Shown in pieces: positions 47,035 through 57,359 of a DNA stretch of 64,000 nucleotides. Origin of the DNA: Pseudomonas sp. ok272 (GTDB taxonomy: Bacteria; Pseudomonadota; Gammaproteobacteria; Pseudomonadales; Pseudomonadaceae); assembly GCF_900109995.1 (NCBI RefSeq), contig NZ_FOCB01000004.1, positions 1 to 64,000 of the forward strand, given 5' to 3'. The position numbers and the translations under genes are program-made. The notes below the pieces were generated by a model. It saw only the letters and a program-made list of their open reading frames with translations. It made no database searches and was not told where the DNA came from. Position 1 is the stretch's first letter. The number at the start of each line of letters is the position of its first letter.

Positions 47035-47216
47035 TCACGGAAAAAGTGCGGGCGCTCTTGGGCGCCCATCGGTTATGCCCACAGACTAAGAGCAGGCCCA
47101 CCAGCGCTCAATGACCGTAACTGACAAGTTATTGATCCAAATGTGCAGCACCTCTTGGCATTCTCTGGCTCGGGGCCTACCCTAGTGCTCTGCATACGAC
47201 CGCCGACTGTTCCCCC

Positions 47217-48347
47217 ATGCGCAAACTTCTGTACCTGACCTTTTCCATGGCCTTGCTCGCCACCCTGACAACCTACGCGATGTGGACCATCGATCGGCCG
47301 CTGGGCTACTACCTGTCCGACCTGCGCATCAAGCTGGCCGTCGACCAAGGGGTACCCGCAGGGCGCGGCAACCTGCTGGGTATCCAGCCCGAGCTGTTTC
47401 CCACCGACTACCAAAGCCCGGAACGCCTGCATCGCAAGCTCGCCGCGTATTTGCAGCAGGCGCGCGACCAGCACCTGCTCAACGAAAAAACCATCGTCGT
47501 GCTGCCGGAACATATCGGTACCTGGTTGATGGTCAGTGGCGAGAAAGACCAGCTGTATCAGGCCGCCAGCCTGAACGAAGCCATGAACTGGCTGGCGGTG
47601 AGCAATCCCCTGGCATTCTTGCGCGCCTTGATCGGTGCCAAAGGCAGCAACCGCGTAGACGATGCCCACCTGCGCATGAAAGCCAAAGACATGGCAGAGC
47701 AGTACCAGGCCCTGTTCGGCGGGCTGGCCAAGGAATTCAACGTCACCCTGGTGGCCGGCACCATCGTGCTGCCCACGCCTCGGGTCAACGATGGCGCCCT
47801 GAAAACCGGGCGCGGGTCGCTGTACAACACCAGTGTCGTGTTTGGTCGCGATGGCCTGCCAATCGGCCAGCCCCAACGTCAACTGAGCCCCCGCGTGGAC
47901 GAGTTTGGCGTCCTGCGGCCAAGTACTGACAGTGCAATCAATGTCATCGACACGCCTGCCGGACGCCTGGGGATTCTCATCGGCAGCGACAGCTGGTCCC
48001 CCGAGAACTACCACAAGCTCAACGAACAGGGCGCACAGTTGATTGCCGTACCCGCGTTCATCCCGGGCCACAGCACCTGGGACAAACCGTGGCGCGGTTA
48101 CCTGGGATCCATCACCCCGAGTGAAATCGGCCTCAAGCCAGGTGAACTCAGCGAGGGCCAGGCCTGGCAGCACCTGACATTGACCGGCCAGGCCCCCATA
48201 AGCCAGGCCACAGCCGGCGTCAGCGTGTTCCTGCGCGGGCAATTTTGGGATCGCAGCAGTGCCGGCCAGAGTTTTATAAGCCGCAACGGCCAGCACTTTG
48301 CCGACAGCTCCGAGCGCGGTGCACGCTTGCTGAACATCTGGTTGTAA
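47217..48347 (+). CDS. Nitrilase-superfamily-like protein lacking catalytic Cys
   Basis: A 376-residue protein with an N-terminal membrane segment (about 2-22), then a domain resembling C-N hydrolases. The Glu of the catalytic triad is present (VVLPEHIG, Glu98). The lysine motif is replaced by PQRQLSP (Arg in place of Lys), and the Cys motif (ICYDxxFPE) reads IGSDSWSPE, with Gly in place of Cys. It should be unable to form the thioester, so a binding or other role is likely. A similar gene next to fadH occurs, as I recall, in other Pseudomonas. The stop lies 3 bases before the next gene. Confidence 0.65.
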   Translation: MRKLLYLTFSMALLATLTTYAMWTIDRPLGYYLSDLRIKLAVDQGVPAGRGNLLGIQPELFPTDYQSPERLHRKLAAYLQQARDQHLLNEKTIVVLPEHIGTWLMVSGEKDQLYQAASLNEAMNWLAVSNPLAFLRALIGAKGSNRVDDAHLRMKAKDMAEQYQALFGGLAKEFNVTLVAGTIVLPTPRVNDGALKTGRGSLYNTSVVFGRDGLPIGQPQRQLSPRVDEFGVLRPSTDSAINVIDTPAGRLGILIGSDSWSPENYHKLNEQGAQLIAVPAFIPGHSTWDKPWRGYLGSITPSEIGLKPGELSEGQAWQHLTLTGQAPISQATAGVSVFLRGQFWDRSSAGQSFISRNGQHFADSSERGARLLNIWL

Positions 48348-48350
48348 CCC

Positions 48351-49391
48351 ATGAAACCATTACCGATGCGCCTGGGTGATCTGTCCGTTGGCTTCGTCCA
48401 CAGCCTGGCGGACGCGGTACGCAGCCACGGCCTGGACCCACAACCCTTGCTCGAACAATACGGCCTGGATGCCGCCCGGCTGGGGCAAGCGGGTGCCCGA
48501 TTGTCGATCCCACGCTACATGCGCCTGGGGCATGCGGCGATCCAACTGACCGGCAACCCGGCACTGGGCGTGCGCATGGGCCAACTCAGCCGCCTCAGCC
48601 AACTGGGACTTGCCGGTGTCACCGCCGCCCAAGCACCCACCGTGCGCGAAGCCGCCCGTTGCCTGATTCGGTTTGAGGCCTTGTATGGCTCCAACTACCG
48701 GGGCCAATCAAGCCTGCATGAAGACGCCCAAGGCGCCTGGCTGCGCTTCTATTCCATCAGCCCTTACAACGCCTATAACCGCTTCGTGGTGGACTCGATC
48801 ATCGCTGGCTGGCTAACGCACTTATCCAGCCTCAGCCCGCAACCGCTGCGGGCCGAACGCATCGAGATCGAGTTCACCGAGCCGGAGTATCGTGACAGCT
48901 ATCTGCACCTGAGTGATTGTTCGATCCAGTTCGGCGCCGAACACAATCAGTTGCGCCTGGATCAATCCAGCCTGGCACAACGCAACCCTGAGCATTGCCC
49001 AAGTACCTGGCAGCTGCTGCTGGCGCTGTGTGAACGAGAGCTGGAGCAGTTGACCCGCACCCGCAGCCTGCGCGAACGCATCACCGCCCTGCTGGGGCCC
49101 TTGCTCAATGGTGGTCGGGAGCCCGACCTGGAAGAAGTGGCGGCCCGCTTGAAACTGCCGACCTGGACCTTGCGACGCAAGCTGACTGAAGAAGGCACGC
49201 AATTTCGCGCCATCCTCAACGACACCCGCCGCGACCTGGCCATGACCTATATCCGTGACACGGAACTGGCCTTTGGCGAAATCGCCTACCTGCTGGGCTT
49301 TGCTTCGGCCGAAGCCTTTCAACGCGCCTTCAAACGCTGGAACAGCCAGACACCGGGTGAATTCCGCCGCACTCACCGTCAATCGGCCTAG
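48351..49391 (+). CDS. AraC-family regulator (OruR/ArgR-like arrangement)
   Basis: A 346-residue AraC-type regulator: a non-cupin N-terminal domain of the Arabinose_bd type (about 20-200, with SIPRYMRLGHAAIQLTGNPA), then the HTH pair in LEEVAARLKLPTWTLRRKL and AFGEIAYLLGFASAEAFQRA. It immediately follows the nitrilase-like gene, so the two form an operon. Targets may include divergent fadH; inducer unknown. Confidence 0.85.
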   Translation: MKPLPMRLGDLSVGFVHSLADAVRSHGLDPQPLLEQYGLDAARLGQAGARLSIPRYMRLGHAAIQLTGNPALGVRMGQLSRLSQLGLAGVTAAQAPTVREAARCLIRFEALYGSNYRGQSSLHEDAQGAWLRFYSISPYNAYNRFVVDSIIAGWLTHLSSLSPQPLRAERIEIEFTEPEYRDSYLHLSDCSIQFGAEHNQLRLDQSSLAQRNPEHCPSTWQLLLALCERELEQLTRTRSLRERITALLGPLLNGGREPDLEEVAARLKLPTWTLRRKLTEEGTQFRAILNDTRRDLAMTYIRDTELAFGEIAYLLGFASAEAFQRAFKRWNSQTPGEFRRTHRQSA

Positions 49392-49398
49392 TGCCCGG

Positions 49399-49557
49399 TT
49401 ACAGCTCGGTGGCGTCCTCGGCGGGCTCCGGTGGGTCTAGCTCAAAGGCCTGGTACTCAAGCAGTTCTTCTTGATAATCGTCCATCAGCAAATCCCTGTC
49501 AGTAAAGTTGAATGCCGTTGCACCCATCGCTTTGGCAACAGCATAGAGTCCCCGCAT
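49399..49557 (-). CDS. Small hypothetical protein
   Basis: A 52-residue frame (ending DPPEPAEDATEL, acidic and Pro-rich) between the convergent AraC gene and the DUF2242 gene. It has FNFTDRDLLMDDYQEELLE, suggestive of a real short protein, but the start is uncertain (49557 or 49525 or 49587) and no good ribosome site is seen. Confidence 0.4.
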   Translation of the reverse strand: MRGLYAVAKAMGATAFNFTDRDLLMDDYQEELLEYQAFELDPPEPAEDATEL

Positions 49558-49735
49558 GAAGGAAAAATGACGCGGGCAGACACTCACGCGCCTGCTTATA
49601 AAACGTAGCAGGCGGTCAGGAATTTATCACGGGACTTGCCCAGAGGATGTTGACGAGAATCAACGAGCGTCTGGACGGGGGAACGTGTACACGAGCACTG
49701 GGCGACGCGATGCAGCGCCCAGCACTCAGCTCCAG

Positions 49736-50617
49736 TTATTGACCGGCCGTTGGCAGTGCCGGGATCGCCTCGGTCGGAGGTGGCAGGGAACTTGGATTGA
49801 CCGCCGGCGTGATGACATCCTGCGCAGGCGTGGCGGCGGCCTCATCGACGTGTGCCGGTGTGATCGGCGCAGTCTCGGACACGGGCACTGGCTGTTGCGG
49901 GGCGGCGGGCTCCGAGACGGCAGGCACGGTCTGGGCCGGCTCGACGGTGACTGGCTCGTGTGCCGCCGGGAGTTGTTCCGGAACCGCAGGCGTTGTCGCA
50001 GGTTCAGGTGCCGGTGCCGGTGCTGCCGGAGCAACCTTGGGTTCGGGTACGCCAAGGTCCGTCTTGGGCTTGTCGGTGATATGCGCCGCTTTCTTCGCTT
50101 CCGGGGGCAGGAACGATTCCACCAGTGCAAAGAAGCGCTCGTAGAACTTCCCGGAGGAAACGGTTTCACTGGCGACCTTGACCATCGAATCATCGGAAGA
50201 GCCAATGGGCATCGACACCGACCCCAGCACGCCTACACCCAGGCTGGCGGAGTTGTTGGTTTTCTTCAGCGCATAACGATCCAACAAGGCATTGGCAAAC
50301 ATCGTCGCGTGATGGCTGCTGTCCTCAGCACACACCACGTTGAAGCTGATCTCCATGTGGGTTTCGCCCGTTTGCTGGAAACTCTTGTGACCACTGATCA
50401 GCTTCGGATCGGAACTGGTGATGATGTAGCCCTGGCTCAGCAATGCCCGGCGGGCAGCCTCGCAGGAGCCGATATCGGTGACCGGGTACTTGCGTGAAAA
50501 CATCCCGGAGTCGTCGAAATTTTCATGCTCGTAAATGGCCTGGTCTTTCGAACAACCGGCTATGGCAGCCAGCACCACTACCAGCCCGACGGCACGTACA
50601 GGGAATGATTTGAACAT
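49736..50617 (-). CDS. DUF2242-family lipoprotein with Pro/Ala-rich tail
   Basis: A 293-residue protein with a lipobox (LAAIAGC, Cys22), so a lipid-anchored envelope protein. The folded domain (about 25-175: FDDSGMFSRKYPVTDIGSC, then MEISFNVVCAEDSS) matches DUF2242. The C-terminal about 110 residues are rich in Pro, Ala and Glu, like a cell-wall-spanning linker. The start at 50617 follows AGGA; the frame extends to 50680. Function unknown. Confidence 0.8.
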   Translation of the reverse strand: MFKSFPVRAVGLVVVLAAIAGCSKDQAIYEHENFDDSGMFSRKYPVTDIGSCEAARRALLSQGYIITSSDPKLISGHKSFQQTGETHMEISFNVVCAEDSSHHATMFANALLDRYALKKTNNSASLGVGVLGSVSMPIGSSDDSMVKVASETVSSGKFYERFFALVESFLPPEAKKAAHITDKPKTDLGVPEPKVAPAAPAPAPEPATTPAVPEQLPAAHEPVTVEPAQTVPAVSEPAAPQQPVPVSETAPITPAHVDEAAATPAQDVITPAVNPSSLPPPTEAIPALPTAGQ

Positions 50618-50813
50618 TGAACATCCTGAAGAAAACGATCCGGGGCGTATTGTGCAACAGATCAGCCCACAACCGCGCATGGATTAATCTCAGCCAAGCC
50701 GTACAGTCTACTGACCATCGTTTACCGGAAAAAGTCGCACACCGGTGATCAACGTTTCTGCTGTGCGGCCAGAGCACACCCTAATGGCCTAGGCTCAAGC
50801 GGCACAAAACAAA

Positions 50814-50839
50814 AGACCCCAGCCTTGCGGCCGGGGTCT
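50814..50839 (-). terminator. Terminator of ppiD
   Basis: AGACCCCAGCC and GGCCGGGGTCT form a stem 31 bases after the ppiD stop. On the minus strand it continues as TTTTGTTTT. Confidence 0.8.
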
Positions 50840-50869
50840 CTATTGGTTGCTTGGCAAGTCAATCAGGCA

Positions 50870-52729
50870 TCAATAACGCTTGATGTCTGCCTCGCTTTCC
50901 AACTGCTTGCGGAAGGCAGCAAAGTCTTGCTGGCCGACACGCGAAGCGAGGAAGCGACGGTACTGGGCCTTCTCTTCATCCGTTGGCGCAGCCGCTTCGT
51001 TGACGCTGTCCAGGCGCACGATCACCAGGCTGCCATCCGGCAGGGTGACGTTGCTGAAGGTCGGCTTGTCCTTGGCGGCCGGCTTAGGCATGCGGAACAG
51101 GGCCTGCAGCACGGCGGGGTCGATACCTTCATGGGAGCGGGTTGCCCCCTCGGTGGCTTTCCAGCTCAGGCTGTTGATCGCAGTCTTGCCGTCACGCAGG
51201 TTGGCAATCAGCTCTTCAGCCTTGGTCTTGGCGGCCGCACTGGCGTGTTCCTTGACCAACTGAGCACGAATGGCGGTCTCGACACTGGCCAGCGGCAGTT
51301 GCTCAGGCTTGTGGTGCTCTTTGGCACGCAGCACGATCACGGTTTCCGGGTCGAGTTCGATGGCGGTGCTGTTGGCACCCTCATCCAACACTTCCTGACT
51401 GAACGCTGCCGTGATCACCGCGCGGTTGGCGGCAACACCGTCGCCACCTTCACGGCCAAATGGCGCGGAGGTGTGAACGGTGAGCTTCAAGTCCGCTGCC
51501 GGCTGGGCCAGATCAGAGGCCTCGAACGACGAGTCTTCCAGTTGCTTGGTCGCCTCGACGAAACGCTGCTCAACCTGCTGGGTTTTCAGCTCACGGGTCA
51601 ACTTGTCTTTCAGGCTGGCAAAGCTTGGCACCTCGGGTGCCTCTACGCCCAGCAGCTTGATCAAGTGGTAACCGAAGGTGGAACGAACCGGTGCCGACAC
51701 CTGGTCTTTGCCCAGCGCGTACAGTGCTGTTTCAAAGGTCGGGTCGTAGACGCCAGGGCCTGCATAACCCAGATCACCGCCGTTGGCGGCAGAACCCGGA
51801 TCCTGCGAGAACTCCTTGGCCAGCGCTTCGAAACTCTCACCCTTGGCCAAGCGTGCCTGGATCTCTTCGATCTTGGTCTTGGCCTGGGCATCGGTCATCT
51901 TGTCGTTGACTTCGATCAGAATGTGCGCGGCCCGACGCTGTTCGGCCAGGTTCGCGATTTCCTTCTGATAGGCCGCCTGCAGGTCTTCATCCTTGACGGC
52001 AACCTGATCAAAGAAGGAAGCCTTCTTCAATTCCAGGTAATCGATGACCACCTGATCAGGTGTCATGAATTCCTTGGCGTGCTCGTCGTAGTAAGCCTTG
52101 ACCTCTTCATCGGTCAGCTTGACCGACGCCGGGTCGGCCTTGACGCCGAGGGTGGCGAAGTCGCGAGTCTGTTTTTCCAGGCGGGCGAAAGCCAATACCT
52201 GGGCATCGGTGACAAAACCGCTGCCGGCAAGGCCTGCACGCAGTTGGCCGATCAACATTTCCTGGGCCAGCATCTGGCGGAACTGCAGACGGCTGTAACC
52301 CAACTGACGGACCACCTGATCAAAACGCTCAGGACTGAACTTGCCATCCACCTGAAACTCGGGCGTGAGCAGGATCACCTGGTCCAAAGACGCTTCAGAG
52401 AAAGCGAATTTCGATTTATCAGCGCCTTGCAGCAACAGCTTGCGATCGATCAGCCCTTTGAGAGCGGCGTCACGCAACATGGTTTCATCCAGCAAGGAGG
52501 CGTCGAAATCCTTGCCCAACTGTTGCATGAGCTGACGGCGTTGCATATCGACCGCCTGGCTCAGCTCATTCTGAGTGATCTCTTCGCCGTTAACCTTGGC
52601 CACGTCATTTTTATGAGTGGTGGCCTGGAAGATAGCGTCGAAACCGGTCAAAGCCATCAGAGCAACGATGACCCCGATGATGGTCTTGGCAATCCAGCCT
52701 TGTGAATTGTCCCTGATATTCTGCAGCAT
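50870..52729 (-). CDS. ppiD: Periplasmic folding chaperone/PPIase
   Basis: A 619-residue protein with a single transmembrane segment near the N-terminus (IIGVIVALMALTGFDAIF, about 17-34) and a periplasmic SurA-like chaperone region (about 35-250). The parvulin domain (about 265-360, with HILIEVND and GGDLGYAGPGVYDP) is inactive or weak in this family. It assists outer-membrane and translocated proteins at the SecYEG exit. It is the last gene of the tig-clpP-clpX-lon-hupB-ppiD block. Confidence 0.95.
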   Translation of the reverse strand: MLQNIRDNSQGWIAKTIIGVIVALMALTGFDAIFQATTHKNDVAKVNGEEITQNELSQAVDMQRRQLMQQLGKDFDASLLDETMLRDAALKGLIDRKLLLQGADKSKFAFSEASLDQVILLTPEFQVDGKFSPERFDQVVRQLGYSRLQFRQMLAQEMLIGQLRAGLAGSGFVTDAQVLAFARLEKQTRDFATLGVKADPASVKLTDEEVKAYYDEHAKEFMTPDQVVIDYLELKKASFFDQVAVKDEDLQAAYQKEIANLAEQRRAAHILIEVNDKMTDAQAKTKIEEIQARLAKGESFEALAKEFSQDPGSAANGGDLGYAGPGVYDPTFETALYALGKDQVSAPVRSTFGYHLIKLLGVEAPEVPSFASLKDKLTRELKTQQVEQRFVEATKQLEDSSFEASDLAQPAADLKLTVHTSAPFGREGGDGVAANRAVITAAFSQEVLDEGANSTAIELDPETVIVLRAKEHHKPEQLPLASVETAIRAQLVKEHASAAAKTKAEELIANLRDGKTAINSLSWKATEGATRSHEGIDPAVLQALFRMPKPAAKDKPTFSNVTLPDGSLVIVRLDSVNEAAAPTDEEKAQYRRFLASRVGQQDFAAFRKQLESEADIKRY

Positions 52730-52799
52730 GCGTCCCCCAGAAACGGTTGAACTTCAAAATTAGGCAACCGTGGAGCGTGGGTAGAATCCGGATAGAAGA

Positions 52800-52823
52800 A
52801 AGGCGCATCCGAGGATGCGCCTT
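52800..52823 (-). terminator. Terminator after hupB/tRNA relic
   Basis: AAGGCGCATCC and GGATGCGCCTT form an 11-bp perfect stem followed by TCTTCT on the minus strand. It separates hupB from ppiD. Confidence 0.8.
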
Positions 52824-52831
52824 CTCGTAAC

Positions 52832-52909
52832 TGGCGGAGCGGACCGATGACTCGAATGTGTGAGCCTCGGCGTCTCTAATCGACATGTTGCCGAGTGGAC
52901 TACCGCTCC
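52832..52909 (-). pseudogene. Decayed tRNA-Asp-like sequence
   Basis: Both ends are those of tRNA-Asp: 5' GGAGCGGTAG and 3' TCCGCTCCGCCA, giving a perfect 7-bp acceptor stem and an encoded CCA; TTCGAGT of the T loop is also present. Inside, the anticodon loop (CTGTCAC) and both stems have diverged; the anticodon GUC is gone. Instead CTCGGC and GCCGAG can pair in a new internal stem. It lies between hupB and ppiD, where a tRNA-Asp is found in other Pseudomonas, as I recall. A functional tRNA is not expected. Confidence 0.7.
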
Positions 52910-52962
52910 GCTGCCAGGTCAGGCATGACCCCGACCCGGATGAGCAAAGAACCGAGTGAGGC

Positions 52963-53235
52963 TTAGTTGACAGCTTCTTTCAGTGCTTTACCGGCTTTGA
53001 AGCCTGGTTTTTTGGCTGCTGCGATCTGCAGAGCGTCACCGGTCTGTGGGTTACGGCCAACGCGAGCTGGACGATCGGTCACGGAGAACGTGCCGAAACC
53101 AACCAGAACTACAGAGTCGCCGGCCTTGAGAGCACCAGTGACGGATTCGATAACTGCGTCCAGCGCACGGCCAGCAGCGGCTTTCGGGATATCAGCGGAT
53201 GCAGCGATAGCATCAATCAGTTCCGACTTGTTCAC
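52963..53235 (-). CDS. hupB: DNA-binding protein HU-beta
   Basis: A 90-residue nucleoid protein: [20 protein letters not shown] and the beta-arm [20 protein letters not shown] with the conserved Pro in RNPQTG that kinks DNA. It follows lon. Confidence 0.95.
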   Translation of the reverse strand: MNKSELIDAIAASADIPKAAAGRALDAVIESVTGALKAGDSVVLVGFGTFSVTDRPARVGRNPQTGDALQIAAAKKPGFKAGKALKEAVN

Positions 53236-53383
53236 TCTAAGTCCCCTTATATCTATTTTGAGATGATTCTAAGTTTTTTGGTAAAAGCAAAAACTAATGC
53301 TGAATGGCCTACAGACACTTATGAGCCGCTTTATAACAAGGGCTCTAAAAAGCTGTCAAGGAAGCCCCTCAGGCTAATGCGTA

Positions 53384-55780
53384 CTAATGCGTGCTAATTC
53401 TTTCCTTAGAGTCAGACTCGCGTTTTTCATCCTTTGCAACTATCTCGGGAACCACATCCGGCAAGGGCTCCGGCGCGTATTGCAGCGCAATTTGCAGGAC
53501 CTCGTCAATCCATTTAACTGGTTTAATCTGAAGATCTTGCTTGATGTTGTCAGGAATTTCCTTCAAATCGCGCACGTTCTCCTCAGGAATGATCACTGTC
53601 TTGATCCCGCCACGGTGTGCGGCCAGCAGTTTTTCCTTCAGGCCACCGATCGCCAGGACCTGGCCGCGCAAGGTGATTTCACCGGTCATGGCGACATCCG
53701 CCCGCACTGGGATCCCGGTCAGTGCCGACACCAGTGCCGTGCACATGCCTACACCGGCGCTAGGACCGTCTTTGGGCGTAGCCCCTTCAGGCATATGGAT
53801 ATGGGTGTCGCGCTTCTCATGGAAGTCCACCGGGATCCCCAGGCTCTTCGCGCGACTGCGTACGACCGTCAACGCCGCCGTGATCGATTCGACCATGACA
53901 TCGCCCAGCGAACCCGTCTTGATCAGTTGCCCCTTGCCCGGCACCACTGCCGCCTCAATCGTCAGCAACTCGCCGCCCACTTGCGTCCAGGCCAGCCCCG
54001 TCACTTGACCGACCTGATCCTGCTGCTCGGCCAGGCCGTAGCGGAACTTACGCACACCCAGGAAGTGCTCGAGCATGTCAGCCGTCACGGTCACCGAGAA
54101 GCGTTTTTCCAACGCATGCTCCTTGACCGTCTTGCGGCAAACCTTGGCAATCTGGCGCTCCAGGCCACGTACGCCCGCTTCGCGGGTGTAGTAGCGGATG
54201 ATGTCGCGAATCGCTTCAGCCTCGAATTCCAGCTCGCCCTTTTTCAAACCGTTGGCCTGAATCTGCTTAGGCGAAAGGTACTTCACGGCGATGTTGATTT
54301 TCTCGTCTTCGGTATAGCCCGGCAGCCGGATCACTTCCATCCGGTCCAGTAGCGCCGGCGGAATATTCATCGAGTTCGAGGTGCAGAGGAACATCACATC
54401 GGACAAGTCGTAGTCGACTTCCAGATAGTGATCGTTGAAATTGTGATTCTGCTCGGGGTCGAGGACCTCAAGCAACGCCGACGCGGGATCGCCGCGCATG
54501 TCGCTGCCCATTTTGTCGATCTCGTCGAGCAGGAACAGCGGGTTGCGCACGCCAACCTTTGTCATCTTTTGAATCAATCTTCCTGGCATCGAACCGATGT
54601 ACGTCCGGCGATGACCACGAATTTCCGCTTCATCACGCACACCACCCAGGGCCATGCGTACAAATTTACGGTTAGTTGCATGGGCAATCGACTCGGCCAG
54701 GGAGGTTTTACCCACGCCTGGAGGGCCGACCAGGCACAAAACCGGCCCGCGGATCTTCTTGACGCGCTTTTGCACGGCGAGGTATTCGAGAATCCGCTCT
54801 TTGACCTCTTCCAGGCCATAGTGGTCGGCGTCGAGAATGTCTTCTGCGCGCGCAAGGTCCAGTCGAACCTTGCTCTGGGCCTTCCACGGCACCTGGACCA
54901 GCCAGTCGATGTAGGTGCGCACAACGGTCGCCTCGGCGGACATTGGCGACATTTGCTTGAGCTTGTTCAACTCCGACGTGGCCTTGGCCAGCGCATCCTT
55001 TGGCAGGCCAGCGGCATCGATGCGCTTCTTCAGCTCCTCGACTTCGTTGTGGCCTTCTTCGCTGTCGCCCAATTCTTTCTGAATAGCCTTCATCTGCTCA
55101 TTCAGGTAGTACTCGCGCTGGCTGCGTTCCATCTGCTTTTTAACGCGACCGCGAATACGTTTTTCAACTTGAAGCAGATCGATTTCGGCATCGAGCAACG
55201 CCAGGACGTGCTCGACCCGAGCCGACAGCTCGAGGATCTCGAGGATCTCCTGCTTCTGCTCGATCTTCAGCGCCATATGCGCTGCCATGGTATCGACCAG
55301 GCGGCCAGGCTCATCGATGCTATTGAGCGAGGACAGGACTTCGGCAGGCACCTTCTTGCCCAGTTGAACGTATTGCTCGAACTGCGACAGCAAGCTGCGT
55401 ACAAACACCTCGGACTCGCGCTCTGGTGCGTCGACTTCTTCAATCAACGACACTTCGGCGCGGCAATGGCCGTCAACCTCAATAAAGCGCTCGACAGCAC
55501 CGCGCTGCTCGCCCTCGACCAGCACCTTGACCGTGCCATCAGGTAGTTTGAGCAGTTGCAGGACCGTAGCGATCGTACCGACTCGATACAGGGCATCTTC
55601 ACCGGGATCGTCGTCGGCAGGGTTTCTCTGGGCCAGCAGAAGGATCTGCTTGTCGCCCGTCATCGCGGCCTCGAGGGCTTCGATAGATTTCTCGCGCCCC
55701 ACGAACAGCGGGATAACCATGTGCGGATAAACCACAACATCACGCAATGGCAGGAGAGGCAATTCGATGGTTGTCTTCAT
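53384..55780 (-). CDS. lon: ATP-dependent protease Lon
   Basis: A 798-residue AAA+ protease: N-terminal LON substrate domain ([20 protein letters not shown]), Walker [14 protein letters not shown], Walker [10 protein letters not shown], and the C-terminal protease domain with the Ser/Lys dyad in [11 protein letters not shown] and the [21 protein letters not shown] strand. Degrades misfolded and regulatory proteins. Intergenic sequence to clpX is about 180 bases and to hupB about 150. Confidence 0.97.
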   Translation of the reverse strand: MKTTIELPLLPLRDVVVYPHMVIPLFVGREKSIEALEAAMTGDKQILLLAQRNPADDDPGEDALYRVGTIATVLQLLKLPDGTVKVLVEGEQRGAVERFIEVDGHCRAEVSLIEEVDAPERESEVFVRSLLSQFEQYVQLGKKVPAEVLSSLNSIDEPGRLVDTMAAHMALKIEQKQEILEILELSARVEHVLALLDAEIDLLQVEKRIRGRVKKQMERSQREYYLNEQMKAIQKELGDSEEGHNEVEELKKRIDAAGLPKDALAKATSELNKLKQMSPMSAEATVVRTYIDWLVQVPWKAQSKVRLDLARAEDILDADHYGLEEVKERILEYLAVQKRVKKIRGPVLCLVGPPGVGKTSLAESIAHATNRKFVRMALGGVRDEAEIRGHRRTYIGSMPGRLIQKMTKVGVRNPLFLLDEIDKMGSDMRGDPASALLEVLDPEQNHNFNDHYLEVDYDLSDVMFLCTSNSMNIPPALLDRMEVIRLPGYTEDEKINIAVKYLSPKQIQANGLKKGELEFEAEAIRDIIRYYTREAGVRGLERQIAKVCRKTVKEHALEKRFSVTVTADMLEHFLGVRKFRYGLAEQQDQVGQVTGLAWTQVGGELLTIEAAVVPGKGQLIKTGSLGDVMVESITAALTVVRSRAKSLGIPVDFHEKRDTHIHMPEGATPKDGPSAGVGMCTALVSALTGIPVRADVAMTGEITLRGQVLAIGGLKEKLLAAHRGGIKTVIIPEENVRDLKEIPDNIKQDLQIKPVKWIDEVLQIALQYAPEPLPDVVPEIVAKDEKRESDSKERISTH

Positions 55781-55921
55781 GATTTCGCCTCTACGGCGGC
55801 CATAAGGCCGTAAACAGATGGAAGTAAGCTTGAAACCAAGATGGGGGCTACTTTGGAAAAAAACAAGCTGATTAAAAAACCGCTTGAACGACCGTAACCT
55901 ACCGCCGGTCCTACAAAAGCA

Positions 55922-55941
55922 AAGGGGCCCGAAGGCCCCTT
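55922..55941 (-). terminator. Terminator of clpX
   Basis: AAGGGGCC-CGAA-GGCCCCTT, minus-strand loop TTCG, followed by TGCTTTTG. It lies 22 bases after the clpX stop. Confidence 0.8.
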
Positions 55942-55963
55942 CTTTAATCCAGCAGTGCGACGC

Positions 55964-57247
55964 TTACGCGTCTGGCGCTGCCTTGGCAGCCGGCTCACTG
56001 TTTTCGTAGATATACAGTGGCTTGGACTTGCCTTCTATGACGCTTTCGTCGATCACGACTTTACTCACCTCGGACTGCGAGGGGATTTCGTACATCGTGT
56101 CGAGCAGTACGCCTTCGAGGATCGAGCGCAGTCCACGAGCACCGGTTTTGCGTTCCAGTGCGCGCTTGGCGACCGACTTGAGGGCGTCGGCGCGGAACTC
56201 CAAATCGACACCTTCCATTTCGAACAGCTTGGCATACTGTTTGGTCAGAGCATTTTTTGGCTCGGTAAGGATCTGCATCAACGCAGCCTCGTCGAGCTCG
56301 TCCAGCGTCGCCAGCACGGGTAGACGACCGACGAATTCCGGGATCAAACCGAACTTGACCAGATCGTCAGGCTCGACTTCACGCAGGGATTCACCCACCT
56401 TCTTGCCTTCTTCCTTGCTGCGAACTTCTGCGTTGAAACCGATGCCGCCCTTGGTGGAACGGTTTTGAATCACCTTTTCCAGACCGGAGAACGCACCACC
56501 ACAGATGAACAGGATGTTACGGGTGTCGACCTGAAGGAATTCCTGCTGCGGGTGCTTGCGACCACCTTGAGGTGGAACGGAAGCGACCGTGCCTTCGATC
56601 AACTTGAGCAGAGCTTGTTGCACGCCTTCACCGGAAACGTCCCGAGTGATCGACGGGTTGTCGGACTTGCGCGAAATCTTGTCGATTTCGTCGATGTAGA
56701 CAATGCCCATCTGAGCTTTCTCTACGTCGTAGTCGCACTTCTGCAACAACTTCTGAATGATGTTTTCAACATCTTCACCTACGTAGCCCGCCTCAGTGAG
56801 GGTGGTTGCGTCGGCGATGGTGAAAGGCACATTCAGCAAACGAGCCAGTGTCTCGGCAAGCAGGGTTTTACCCGAGCCTGTTGGGCCGATCAGCAAGATG
56901 TTGCTCTTGCCAAGTTCGACGTCGTCATTCTTTTTGTCACGCTGGTTGAGGCGCTTGTAGTGGTTGTATACCGCTACGGCCAAAACTTTTTTCGCACGCT
57001 CCTGACCAATTACGTACTGATCAAGGATGCCGCTGATTTCTTTAGGCGAAGGCAATTTATGCGCGCTGCTTTCGGCCTGTGCTTCCTGCACCTCCTCGCG
57101 GATGATGTCGTTGCACAGGTCGACGCACTCGTCGCAGATAAAGACCGAGGGGCCGGCAATCAATTTGCGCACTTCATGCTGGCTTTTGCCACAGAAGGAG
57201 CAATAGAGCAGCTTGCCGTTGTCCTCGCCGTTGCGGGTGTCAGTCAT
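55964..57247 (-). CDS. clpX: ClpX ATPase subunit of ClpXP
   Basis: A 427-residue unfoldase: zinc-binding domain (CSFCGKSQ ... CDECVDLC), Walker [17 protein letters not shown], and pore-loop and sensor regions. It unfolds tagged proteins for ClpP. The start at 57247 ([11 protein letters not shown]) is chosen because the frame to 57334 carries an unrelated N-terminal extension. Confidence 0.97.
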   Translation of the reverse strand: MTDTRNGEDNGKLLYCSFCGKSQHEVRKLIAGPSVFICDECVDLCNDIIREEVQEAQAESSAHKLPSPKEISGILDQYVIGQERAKKVLAVAVYNHYKRLNQRDKKNDDVELGKSNILLIGPTGSGKTLLAETLARLLNVPFTIADATTLTEAGYVGEDVENIIQKLLQKCDYDVEKAQMGIVYIDEIDKISRKSDNPSITRDVSGEGVQQALLKLIEGTVASVPPQGGRKHPQQEFLQVDTRNILFICGGAFSGLEKVIQNRSTKGGIGFNAEVRSKEEGKKVGESLREVEPDDLVKFGLIPEFVGRLPVLATLDELDEAALMQILTEPKNALTKQYAKLFEMEGVDLEFRADALKSVAKRALERKTGARGLRSILEGVLLDTMYEIPSQSEVSKVVIDESVIEGKSKPLYIYENSEPAAKAAPDA

Positions 57248-57294
57248 TCGTTCGATCCAAATCCGATAGGCTTGCAACACAAGATGAAGGCTAT

Positions 57295-57316
57295 TGCGGG
57301 CTTTTTCAAGCCCGCA
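57295..57316 (-). terminator. Hairpin between clpP and clpX
   Basis: GCGGGCTT and AAGCCCGC with a T-rich loop, no clear T tract, so more likely an attenuating or processing hairpin than a full stop. Confidence 0.5.
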
Positions 57317-57359
57317 GGTGACCAGACCAGCCAACCAACCCTATTTTGAGCTGCTTATT

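Noticed and set aside
50825..52705. 626-residue open frame on the plus strand opposite ppiD
   Set aside because: It is a complementary-frame shadow of ppiD, with no family motif and no ribosome site.
52832..52909. tmRNA or functional tRNA reading of the hupB-ppiD spacer
   Set aside because: No tag-peptide ORF or pseudoknot region and no canonical anticodon arm, so the decayed tRNA-Asp reading is kept.
54428..55546. 372-residue plus frame opposite lon, and the similar 58067-59425 opposite tig
   Set aside because: Shadows of essential conserved genes.
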